A stretch of DNA of 64,000 bases. Source: JAFGSG01 sp964626055 (GTDB lineage: Bacteria > Spirochaetota > UBA4802 > JAFGDQ01). The DNA lies in contig CAZVDF010000011.1 of assembly GCA_964626055.1 (NCBI GenBank), positions 11,568-75,567 on the forward strand, written 5' to 3'. The position numbers and the translations under genes were made by a program. The stretch's first letter is position 1. Each line of letters begins with the position of its first letter. The notes under the pieces were generated by a model that was not told the origin of the DNA, made no database searches, and saw only the letters and a list, made by a program, of their open reading frames with translations. Of this stretch, positions 54,920 through 62,500 are shown piece after piece.

Positions 54920-55271
54920 TGTTTTTTACTCCTGAATAATTCGTTCTTAAAAGCGAAGTACGCCTTTTAGTAATTTATTTAGAGGGATACGATATTTATT
55001 TCAAGGCGTAATACGTCGACGCTTGCGTCTAGGGTGTAAGTCTATCGATTTGCTCCGCAAATCGATAACGCATTGAAACAAAATACCCCGCCGACACCGA
55101 AGGTGGCGGCCGGTACGTCAGTACCGGGGGATTGCCCCGGAGAATATTATTATTTTGCTTGATCCATATTTGTCAATGGAAAAATTATCAGTTTTTAATA
55201 TCAAGCCCGGGAGAAAAATTACCGAAAATATCAATAAGACATAAAACAGAATATTTTTCCAGGAGGATAAG
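54920..55271. other. 352-bp divergent intergenic region with hairpin cluster
   Basis: No gene seen. 54994-55026 repeats 35943-35975 (31 of 33 bases). Three hairpins follow: ATCGATTTG-CTCCG-CAAATCGAT (55044-55066), GCCGACACC-GAA-GGTGGCGGC (55090-55110, one mismatch) and CCGGTAC-GTCA-GTACCGG (55110-55127). The last recurs, degraded, at about 44013-44035. AGGAGG (55260-55265) is the ribosome binding site of flgG. The flagellar operon promoter must lie in the AT-rich right half. Confidence 0.65.
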
Positions 55272-56066
55272 ATGTTAAGATCATTATGGACGGGCGCATC
55301 CGGTATGATAGGCCAGCAGTTCAACATAGACACAATTTCGAATAATCTGGCCAATGTAAATACGACGGGATTTAAAAAAGCAAGAGCTGAATTCGAAGAT
55401 CTTATTTATCAAACTATCCTGATGGCAGGAACTCCTGCAACCGAAATTACGGAAGTACCTACCGGCATTCAGGTCGGACTCGGCGTAAAGACCGCCGCAA
55501 CGCAAAAAATGTTCCAGCAGGGAAGCTTGCAATCCACTGAAAACAAGCTGGATATAGCGCTTGAGGGTGAAGGATTTTTTAAGATACAGCTGTATGACGG
55601 TTCCATAGCATATACAAGGGACGGATCATTCAAGATCGACTCGAACAGGCAGATAGTCAACTCAAACGGGTATCTTCTTGAACCTCCTGTCGTTCTGCCG
55701 GAAAATTTTATAATGAATACTCTTTCGATCAGTCAGGACGGCAGGGTAACGGTAAACATTGAAGGGGATGAAGCTCCAGTAGATGTCGGCCAGTTGGAAA
55801 TTGTCCGTTTTGTCAATCCAGCCGGACTTTCGAGCATAGGAGCCAATCTTTATAAAATGACTCCCGCATCAGGCGAGGAAATCGCAGGGCAGCCGGGAAT
55901 GGACGGGATGGCCAAGACGCATCAGGGCTTTCTGGAAATGTCTAACGTAAAAGTAGTTGAGGAAATGGTCAGTATGATAGTAGCCCAGCGCGCCTATGAA
56001 ATTAACTCAAAGTCAATACAGACTTCGGATAATATGCTGGCTACAGCCATCGGATTAAAGAGATAA
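55272..56066 (+). CDS. flgG: Flagellar distal rod protein FlgG
   Basis: 264 residues. N-terminal LRSLWTGASGMIGQQFNID-type rod motif with NLANVNTTGFKK, and C-terminal LEMSNVKVVEEMVSMIVAQRAYE; both ends form the coiled-coil shared by axial proteins. FlgG builds the distal rod through the peptidoglycan. AGGAGG precedes the ATG. First gene of flgGAHIJ; its stop overlaps the flgA start (TAATG). Confidence 0.95.
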   Translation: MLRSLWTGASGMIGQQFNIDTISNNLANVNTTGFKKARAEFEDLIYQTILMAGTPATEITEVPTGIQVGLGVKTAATQKMFQQGSLQSTENKLDIALEGEGFFKIQLYDGSIAYTRDGSFKIDSNRQIVNSNGYLLEPPVVLPENFIMNTLSISQDGRVTVNIEGDEAPVDVGQLEIVRFVNPAGLSSIGANLYKMTPASGEEIAGQPGMDGMAKTHQGFLEMSNVKVVEEMVSMIVAQRAYEINSKSIQTSDNMLATAIGLKR

Positions 56067-56596
56067 TGATTAAAATATTACCATGCATACTTATTATATT
56101 TATACTGCAATGCAATGTCGCGTACGCTGAAATAAAAATATTCCTTAAACCAAAAGCGATTATCAGTCAATCAGGATTGACTTTATGCGACATTGCTTCG
56201 GTAGAAGGCAATAATTCAGAAACAGACCGAATTAAAAACATCAATATTGATTCTGATTTATTTACTGATGGATATATCGACAAAAAAGAAATCTTCACCT
56301 TATTAAAAAGTCAGAAAGAAGACAGTTGTATTATCTACGGGAACGCAGTTCGGATTGTTCCCGGCGAACTGCAGACTGACAACCTTTCCGGAAAAAATGA
56401 TCTCCGTCTTAAAAAGGGAGACAGGGTAGATGTTATTGTTAATAATAAGGGCATTTCTTTGAAACTTAAAGGCATTGCTGTAAATGAAGGAAAATTTAAT
56501 GAGGAGATCACGGTTAAAATTGAAAATAAATCGGCGTTTGCAAAATTTATAAAAGTAAAAATTATTGGCAGGGATACGGTTGAGGTTAACATATGA
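56066..56596 (+). CDS. flgA: Flagellar P-ring assembly protein FlgA
   Basis: 176 residues. Signal peptide about 1-21, then an SAF/ChapFlgA domain: NAVRIVPGELQ, LRLKKGDRVDVIVNNKGISLKLKGIAVNEG. FlgA is the periplasmic chaperone that helps FlgI form the P-ring. It is divergent but its position between flgG and flgH supports the call. Overlaps flgH by four bases. Confidence 0.85.
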   Translation: MIKILPCILIIFILQCNVAYAEIKIFLKPKAIISQSGLTLCDIASVEGNNSETDRIKNINIDSDLFTDGYIDKKEIFTLLKSQKEDSCIIYGNAVRIVPGELQTDNLSGKNDLRLKKGDRVDVIVNNKGISLKLKGIAVNEGKFNEEITVKIENKSAFAKFIKVKIIGRDTVEVNI

Positions 56597-57234
56597 AATT
56601 TAACGCGTTCGCGATCCTTTCAATTCTTTTAATTTTTATTCCGAAAATGGTCAGTTCCAGAAGTATATGGAATGACAGGAACATTTACACATCCGGCACA
56701 AATTTAAAAGTAGGCGATGTAATTGTCGTAAACATAAACGATATTTCGCAGTTAAAATTCAATATAACATTTAATAATGATAATTCCTATAATATTGTCT
56801 CAAACCCGGATTCTACTATAACGGGATTCCTTCCGAAAATCTCATCAAATAAAAAACTTTCAAGCAGCGATAAGGCGGATTTTTCCGGTAAAGGCGGATT
56901 GAACATTTCAATAGCATCGAGAGTAACGAACAGGCTCGGTGACGGGAAACTTACGATCGCCGGCGCAAGAGAATATTCTTTTAATGGGAAAATAAACAGA
57001 TTTATCGTATCAGGCATCGTTGATCCTGAACTGGTGAAAGGCAGAAGCGTTCTGTCAAAAAATATCGCCGATTTCAAACTGGAGATAAGAGGTCTTCTGG
57101 AGAGAGGCAATATTAACATTGAGAGAGCCGGATTAAAAGAAGGCGAAGCGTCATCTGCAGATCTTACCGAAGAAGAAAAACAGAAAATAATCACGGATTA
57201 TCTTAATAAAATGCTAAGGGAGATCAATAGATAG
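56593..57234 (+). CDS. flgH: FlgH-like L-ring protein lacking the lipobox
   Basis: 213 residues. Signal peptide about 1-21 (ILLIFIPKMVSSRSIW), then FlgH features: SIWNDRNIY, LKVGDVIVVNINDISQLKF, FSGKGGLNISI, NRLGDGKLTIAGAREYSF and IVSGIVDPELV. Canonical FlgH is lipidated at a Cys right after the signal peptide; here no cysteine is present at that point, so the protein is presumably soluble in the periplasm. The C-terminal 40 residues are a charged helix not typical of FlgH. An L-ring without an outer-membrane anchor would suit a periplasmic flagellum, but that is an inference. Confidence 0.85.
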   Translation: MKFNAFAILSILLIFIPKMVSSRSIWNDRNIYTSGTNLKVGDVIVVNINDISQLKFNITFNNDNSYNIVSNPDSTITGFLPKISSNKKLSSSDKADFSGKGGLNISIASRVTNRLGDGKLTIAGAREYSFNGKINRFIVSGIVDPELVKGRSVLSKNIADFKLEIRGLLERGNINIERAGLKEGEASSADLTEEEKQKIITDYLNKMLREINR

Positions 57235-57268
57235 TCAATAAATTAAGTTATTCTGGAAATATAATTAA

Positions 57269-58300
57269 ATGAAAAAAATACTGATCATACTTTGCATCTT
57301 GTCGGGAATTGCGGTTGCTTATAATAATTTATTTTCGGCTGTCACGGTAAAAATAAGGGAAATAAGTTATATAGACGGGCTAAAAGAAAATCAGGTATTC
57401 GGTTTCGGAGTTGTCGTCGGCCTGCAGGGCACTGGAGACAGCAAAATAACCCTGGCAGAATCGTCGTTAAAAAGCGTTCTTAAAAATATCGGTATAAATG
57501 AAGATGAGAATTACAAATCGAAAAATATAGCAGCCGTTTTTTTAACGGCAAAACTTCCATCCTTTGTCAGAATTGGAGACAGAATAGATATTTCAGTATC
57601 TTCTATTGGAGATGCAAAATCCCTTGAAGGAGGAGTCCTTGTTCAGTCCCCGCTTATGGGCGCAGACGGAAAAATTTATGTCGTTTCACAGGGATCCTTA
57701 TCATTTGCTACTCCAAAAAGCGGTAGAAAAATCAGGACGGCAGGGGTCGTTGTCAACGGCGGAATTGTTGAGCGCGCTTTAGAGCCGGACTTCGTCGATA
57801 AAAATACAATCATGCTGGTGCTCAGGGAATGGGATTTTACCGTTGCAAATAATATTATGAAAGCTATATCCGGACAGTTTAAAGACTCCCTGCCGGAAAT
57901 TATAAATAATGGTAAAATCAAGCTGACGATCCCTAAAGACACTAATATAACTGAATTTATTTCGGTAATTGAAAATATTGAAGTAAATCCCAGCGCTGAG
58001 GCGCGCGTGGTGATCAATGAAAAAGACGGTACTATTGTTATGGGAGGGGACGTAAAAATATCCGATGTTGTGGTAAGCAAAGACGGGATGACGATAAAGG
58101 TAACAGCTAAAACGGAAAAAAACGAGAAATCATCTGCTGAAGGCGAAAAAGGAAACGCGGCAGTTCTTAGAGGATCTTCCACTGTAAAAGATATAGTCGA
58201 TTCACTGAACTACATTGGAGCGTCTACTCAGGATATTATAGCTATTTTAAAAGCAATTAAAGAAGCAGGCGCACTGCACGCGAATTTAATAATAAAATAG
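57269..58300 (+). CDS. flgI: Flagellar P-ring protein FlgI
   Basis: 343 residues, usual length. Signal peptide about 1-24, then ISYIDGLKENQVFGFGVVVGLQGTGDS, SKNIAAVFLTAKLPSF, DIVDSLNYIGASTQDIIAIL near the end. It forms the P-ring around the rod in the peptidoglycan after secretion and FlgA-assisted assembly. Confidence 0.95.
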   Translation: MKKILIILCILSGIAVAYNNLFSAVTVKIREISYIDGLKENQVFGFGVVVGLQGTGDSKITLAESSLKSVLKNIGINEDENYKSKNIAAVFLTAKLPSFVRIGDRIDISVSSIGDAKSLEGGVLVQSPLMGADGKIYVVSQGSLSFATPKSGRKIRTAGVVVNGGIVERALEPDFVDKNTIMLVLREWDFTVANNIMKAISGQFKDSLPEIINNGKIKLTIPKDTNITEFISVIENIEVNPSAEARVVINEKDGTIVMGGDVKISDVVVSKDGMTIKVTAKTEKNEKSSAEGEKGNAAVLRGSSTVKDIVDSLNYIGASTQDIIAILKAIKEAGALHANLIIK

Positions 58301-58308
58301 GTGCTCAA

Positions 58309-58692
58309 ATGGAAATTTCGGATATACTCAACTTGGGAAATATCAGCATAAACTCTAATTCTAAGTCAATTGATCAAAAAAGAGAAAACAAATTTCAGCA
58401 GTTGCTTAAAAGAAACATAGAAAGAAATGCAAATAATCAGAAAGAAATTCATCACAAGCCCAGGCCTGTTGACACTAAGCTGATGAACGTATGTCTTGAA
58501 ATGGAATCAATATTCGTAAGCAGGATGCTGAAAGAAATGAGAAACACTCTTCCAAAAGAAAAGCTGATTGACGGAGGCTTTGCCGAACGAATATTTGAAG
58601 ATATGCTGTATGACGAATATGCATTGAATATTTCAAAAATATCCAATCTGGGTATGGCAAAAATGCTTTATAGCGAGCTGAGCAACAAATAA
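58309..58692 (+). CDS. flgJ: FlgJ rod-binding protein, N-terminal domain only
   Basis: 127 residues. Contains the rod-binding domain (CLEMESIFVSRMLKEMRNTL, GGFAERIFEDMLYDEYALNI) but no muramidase domain, as in spirochaetes, epsilon-proteobacteria and others. It caps the growing rod. AGGTG is its ribosome binding site, eight bases after the flgI stop. It ends 15 bases from the convergent radical SAM gene. Confidence 0.88.
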   Translation: MEISDILNLGNISINSNSKSIDQKRENKFQQLLKRNIERNANNQKEIHHKPRPVDTKLMNVCLEMESIFVSRMLKEMRNTLPKEKLIDGGFAERIFEDMLYDEYALNISKISNLGMAKMLYSELSNK

Positions 58693-58707
58693 ATTACTCA
58701 ACTGAAT

Positions 58708-59994
58708 TCAATAATATTTGCGTATGGTTTTTAGCGTCGGATTAAAGTATCCCAACTCCAGATCAGGAAAATCGTTTTTAATACTTTTAACCCAATTAAT
58801 AATTCCTATAGGTTTTCCAGAATAATTTCCCTTCATAATCACGCTATTAAACAATGCCGGATCAATATTAAGATTGCGCGTCTGAATCATATTTATTTTT
58901 CTTTCCCGAATTAATTTTTTCAGCATATACAATTCCTGATGAGTATCTGTAAACCCAGGGAAAACCAGATAATTTATTGATAACCAGACTTTAAATTTTT
59001 TAGCGATTTTCATGGATCTTAAAACATCGTTGAATGTATAACCGCCTGGCCTGTAATATAAATCGTAAAAATGCCGCCTGGCAGAGTTCAGGCTGATCCG
59101 TATGCTGTCAAGACCTGCCTTGCATAAACGCTCAACTGAATCCGGGATACTGGCATTAGTATTAATATTAATGACACCGCGCCTTGTGCGTGAACGTATC
59201 GCAAGTATTGTTTCTTCTATCAATTTTGACTTTAGAAGAGGTTCTCCCTCGCATCCCTGTCCAAAGCTTATAATTGGATCCGCTGCCTTTTCCAAATGCG
59301 GTATAACATACTCGAGAATTTCCTGAACTGTCGGCGTAAAATCAATTCTTTCCTGTGAAGCCGGGAATCCGGAATCCCGGTCCTGCTTTGAAATACAGCC
59401 GACACATTCCGAATTGCATGTTCCGCTTACAGGGATAGGGCACTCCGATCTTTGAAGAATAAAATTAAATGCATTCGGACAGGAATATTTAAATACGCAA
59501 TTATTGACCAAATGCGAAACAAGCCTGTTGTGAGGATACAATTTCAGTATTTTTCCCGCTTTTGATCTGACCAATGATAACTTGCTCTCTGTAATTGTAT
59601 GCCGCATCCTGTTATCGATGCGATACCCGGCGGAAAAAAATCTGCCGTTTTTAAAACCGGCCGCCGAATAACAATAAAGAGGCAATACCGGAGCATCATG
59701 AAGCTCAATATACGATGCATTTAAGGTTCGGATGTAACCTGGCGGCATAAACGCGGAAACTGCATAAACAGGCATTCCATTATATTCACTGACTACAACA
59801 AATTTGTTTCGTTCTGGATCATACCCGACAGGTATGCGTTTCGGAAGAATTAATAACCGGCTGGATCGCGGCAAGGGTATAAGCTCATCATTTCCTGGTA
59901 GAATATTGGAATTCTGCGAAGAGCCTGCCATTAGCAATTCCGGTATTTCAAATATATTGCCTTTTAAATCGCTGACCAAAAGTGAGGGGGTCAT
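58708..59994 (-). CDS. Radical SAM protein of unknown specificity
   Basis: 428 residues. An N-terminal domain of about 180 residues with strand-like pattern precedes the radical SAM core: CNSECVGC (CxxxCxxC) at about 197-204, ISFGQGCEGEPLL, VININTNASIPDSVERLCKA and DSIRISLNS. A third of the barrel follows. The family often makes peptide or cofactor modifications, but no substrate gene is evident nearby. It lies between convergent flgJ and cheB, its own start 8 bases after the cheB stop, so it may be transcribed with the chemotaxis genes. Confidence 0.8.
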   Translation of the reverse strand: MTPSLLVSDLKGNIFEIPELLMAGSSQNSNILPGNDELIPLPRSSRLLILPKRIPVGYDPERNKFVVVSEYNGMPVYAVSAFMPPGYIRTLNASYIELHDAPVLPLYCYSAAGFKNGRFFSAGYRIDNRMRHTITESKLSLVRSKAGKILKLYPHNRLVSHLVNNCVFKYSCPNAFNFILQRSECPIPVSGTCNSECVGCISKQDRDSGFPASQERIDFTPTVQEILEYVIPHLEKAADPIISFGQGCEGEPLLKSKLIEETILAIRSRTRRGVININTNASIPDSVERLCKAGLDSIRISLNSARRHFYDLYYRPGGYTFNDVLRSMKIAKKFKVWLSINYLVFPGFTDTHQELYMLKKLIRERKINMIQTRNLNIDPALFNSVIMKGNYSGKPIGIINWVKSIKNDFPDLELGYFNPTLKTIRKYY

Positions 59995-60002
59995 ATCGGT
60001 AA

Positions 60003-61079
60003 TTATTTGCTGAGAATAGCCTGAGAGACTTCAAAGCATAAACGGGAAAGCGGTACGATCTTATCCACTGCTCCGATTTTTATCGCTTCCTTCGGCATTC
60101 CGAACACAACGCAGCTCTCCTCATCCTGGGCAAAATTATAAGCCCCGGCTTCTTTCATCTCTTTCATCCCGGTTGCGCCGTCATTGCCCATGCCTGTCAT
60201 AATAACGCCTACCGCATTTTTACCGGCATTGTTTGCCGTCGACTGGAAAAGTACGTTGACGGAAGGCCTGTGCCTTGAGACCAGCGGCCCCTCTTTTACC
60301 TCAACGGAATATTGCGCGCCTTTTCTTTTCAGCAGAGTGTGTAAATTCCCGGGTGCTATTAATGCATGACCCCTAAGTACACTGTCTCCGTTCTTTGCTT
60401 CTTTTACGTTTATTTTGCATATCGAATCGAGACGGTTCGCAAAAGCGCGTGTGAAATTTTCCGGCATATGCTGAACGACTACAATACCCGGAATATTCGG
60501 CTCAAAAGAGCTTAAAAAATCCTTTAAAGCTTCCGTACCGCCGGTAGAAGCGCCCACTACTATTACTTTATCGGTTGTCTCGGTCAGAATTGATTTTTTC
60601 TTTTTGACCACCGGATCGGCAAATGATCTGATCGATCTGTTGTGCGGCAATTCCCGATCGGATAGCGGTTTTATCTTGGCTAACGATGCTGCCCTGACGG
60701 AATCTACCAGCTGGATGCTCGATTCTTCAAGGAACTGTTTTGTTCCTATCTTCGGTTTTGTAATAATATCTACCGCCCCATAACTGGCCGCCTTTAACGC
60801 GGAATCCGATCCATCCGTAGTTAATGTTGAACAAATGATCACGGGGATCGGATGCTGCGTCATTATTTTATAAAGAAAGGTAAGACCGTCCATTTTCGGC
60901 ATTTCTATATCCAGTATTATTACATCCGGGGTTTCTTCATTTATTTTATTAACTGCAAAATACGGATCGGATGCCGTGCCTATTATTTTAATATCTTCTT
61001 CTTTTGACAGGATTGAACTGATTGTTTGTCTGACAATAGCTGAATCATCAACGATCAATACCTTAATTTCCCTGCCCAT
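60003..61079 (-). CDS. cheB: Chemotaxis protein-glutamate methylesterase CheB
   Basis: 358 residues. Receiver domain with D11/D12 and phospho-acceptor D57 (VIILDIEMPKMDG), linker, and methylesterase domain with the triad S178 (VVGASTGGTEAL), H204 (VVQHMPENF) and D300 (GMGNDGATG). It removes methyl groups from MCPs when phosphorylated by CheA. Part of mcp-cheW-cheR-cheB; cheA and cheY are not in the window. Confidence 0.95.
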   Translation of the reverse strand: MGREIKVLIVDDSAIVRQTISSILSKEEDIKIIGTASDPYFAVNKINEETPDVIILDIEMPKMDGLTFLYKIMTQHPIPVIICSTLTTDGSDSALKAASYGAVDIITKPKIGTKQFLEESSIQLVDSVRAASLAKIKPLSDRELPHNRSIRSFADPVVKKKKSILTETTDKVIVVGASTGGTEALKDFLSSFEPNIPGIVVVQHMPENFTRAFANRLDSICKINVKEAKNGDSVLRGHALIAPGNLHTLLKRKGAQYSVEVKEGPLVSRHRPSVNVLFQSTANNAGKNAVGVIMTGMGNDGATGMKEMKEAGAYNFAQDEESCVVFGMPKEAIKIGAVDKIVPLSRLCFEVSQAILSK

Positions 61080-61106
61080 AGAATACCCCCGCAGGATAAA
61101 TTTCGA

Positions 61107-61964
61107 TTACTTTCGAAAAACAGAAGGCATAACGCTTTTAACAGGCAAACCGAGACCGGTCATTGATTCGGAAAGACCTACAAAGAAATATCCGCCGGGA
61201 ACAAGATGCTTCAGCATGCGCAGGCAAATTTCAATCTGGTTTTCCCTGTCAAAATAAATTAACGCATTTTTTAAAAAAATTATATCGAAATCATGTTCAA
61301 AGGGATAAGTATCATTCATCAGATTAATAGGAGAAAAATCCATCTTATCGCGCAATTCCGGGACAATCCGAACAAGATCGACATTCTTATTTTTGTTTCG
61401 CATAAAATACTTTTGAACGTATTTTTTATTTATGTTTTTTATTTTACGTCCTTCATAAACGCCGCGTCTGGCAGTTTCAAGCACAATAATTGAAATATCC
61501 GTGCCGGTAATCGAATACTGATAATCGATATAATTATTCGATTTAATAAATTCTTCAATAATGAATGCGATTGAATATACTTCTTCACCTGTTGAGCAGG
61601 CCGCACTTAATATCCGCAACGGCTGTTTTATCCCCGCTCCGCATTCCGAAGTTATCTTCGGTAAAACCTTTGAATAAAGAATTTCGAAATGCACCGATTC
61701 CCTGAAGAAAGTTGTTTCATGGGTTGAAACGAGATCGATGAAAATATATATTTCATTTTTCAGCCCATCCGGAGAGTTAATATACTTAAAATATTCATCG
61801 AAAGATTTCATTCCAAGGACAGTAAGCCTCTTGGAAAGTCGTGAGATGAGAAGAGAACGCTTGGGAGGAGGCATCTTAATGCCGAACCTGCTCTCAATGA
61901 AAGAGCTGATTTTTATCCTTTCACTCTCTTTCATTGAAACAGGCTGATTATTAACAAGGTTCAT
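61107..61964 (-). CDS. cheR: Chemotaxis protein methyltransferase CheR
   Basis: 285 residues. N-terminal CheR_N (SRFGIKMPPPKRSLLISRLSKRL), then the SAM-binding domain with RILSAACSTGEEVYSIAF, SITGTDIS, RRGVYEGRKI and FFLKNALIYFD-like motifs (DIIFLKNALIYFDREN). Methylates glutamates of MCPs. Lies 10 bases downstream of cheW and 27 upstream of cheB in transcript order. Confidence 0.95.
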   Translation of the reverse strand: MNLVNNQPVSMKESERIKISSFIESRFGIKMPPPKRSLLISRLSKRLTVLGMKSFDEYFKYINSPDGLKNEIYIFIDLVSTHETTFFRESVHFEILYSKVLPKITSECGAGIKQPLRILSAACSTGEEVYSIAFIIEEFIKSNNYIDYQYSITGTDISIIVLETARRGVYEGRKIKNINKKYVQKYFMRNKNKNVDLVRIVPELRDKMDFSPINLMNDTYPFEHDFDIIFLKNALIYFDRENQIEICLRMLKHLVPGGYFFVGLSESMTGLGLPVKSVMPSVFRK

Positions 61965-61974
61965 CTATAATTTT

Positions 61975-62490
61975 TTATTTTGCTGCCTCTTCCGGTTCAA
62001 TATTGCTGGATTCAGCGGTCTCTTTAATTAAAGTTATTTCTTCTTCCGAGAATACTTTATCTATATTCAAAATAATGACGAAGTCGCTGTTACGCTTTCC
62101 TATTCCGCTTATAAGATCAAGATTAAGTTTAATTCCTATCTTGGGAGGCGGCTCTATCTGGTCTGCTTCGAAATTCACCACGCCCCTTACTGCATCCACC
62201 AGGGCTCCAAGTACCACCGGATCGTTTCCCAGTACGGTTTCCACAATGATTATGGCCGAATCCGGGGTAATCTCGGTGCTTTTCATCCCGAATTTGAGTC
62301 TAAGATCGACGACACTGACAACGCTTCCGCGTAAATTCAGGACTCCCGCAACATAAGCAGGAGTGCATGGAATAGGCGTAATTTTTGTATACGACAGGAC
62401 TTCCCGCGTTTTTAAAACATTAAATGCAAAAAGATTGTCGTCAAGTTTAAATGACAAATACTGACCGGCTTCATTTTTATCAACGCTCAT
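61975..62490 (-). CDS. cheW: Chemotaxis coupling protein CheW
   Basis: About 171 residues from ATG at 62490. CheW SH3-like fold: QYLSFKLDDNLFAFNVLKTREVL, PAYVAGVLNLRGSVVSVVDLR, VVLGALVDAVRGVVNF. Couples MCPs to CheA. The start at 62490 is chosen for GAGGAT upstream and to avoid the 26-base overlap with mcp that the longer frame (62526) would give. C-terminal tail is acidic. Confidence 0.93.
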   Translation of the reverse strand: MSVDKNEAGQYLSFKLDDNLFAFNVLKTREVLSYTKITPIPCTPAYVAGVLNLRGSVVSVVDLRLKFGMKSTEITPDSAIIIVETVLGNDPVVLGALVDAVRGVVNFEADQIEPPPKIGIKLNLDLISGIGKRNSDFVIILNIDKVFSEEEITLIKETAESSNIEPEEAAK

Positions 62491-62500
62491 TTTATTATCC

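Noticed and set aside
57676..58182. 168-codon minus-strand frame in flgI
   Set aside because: Shadow of flgI; no start signal, no family resemblance.
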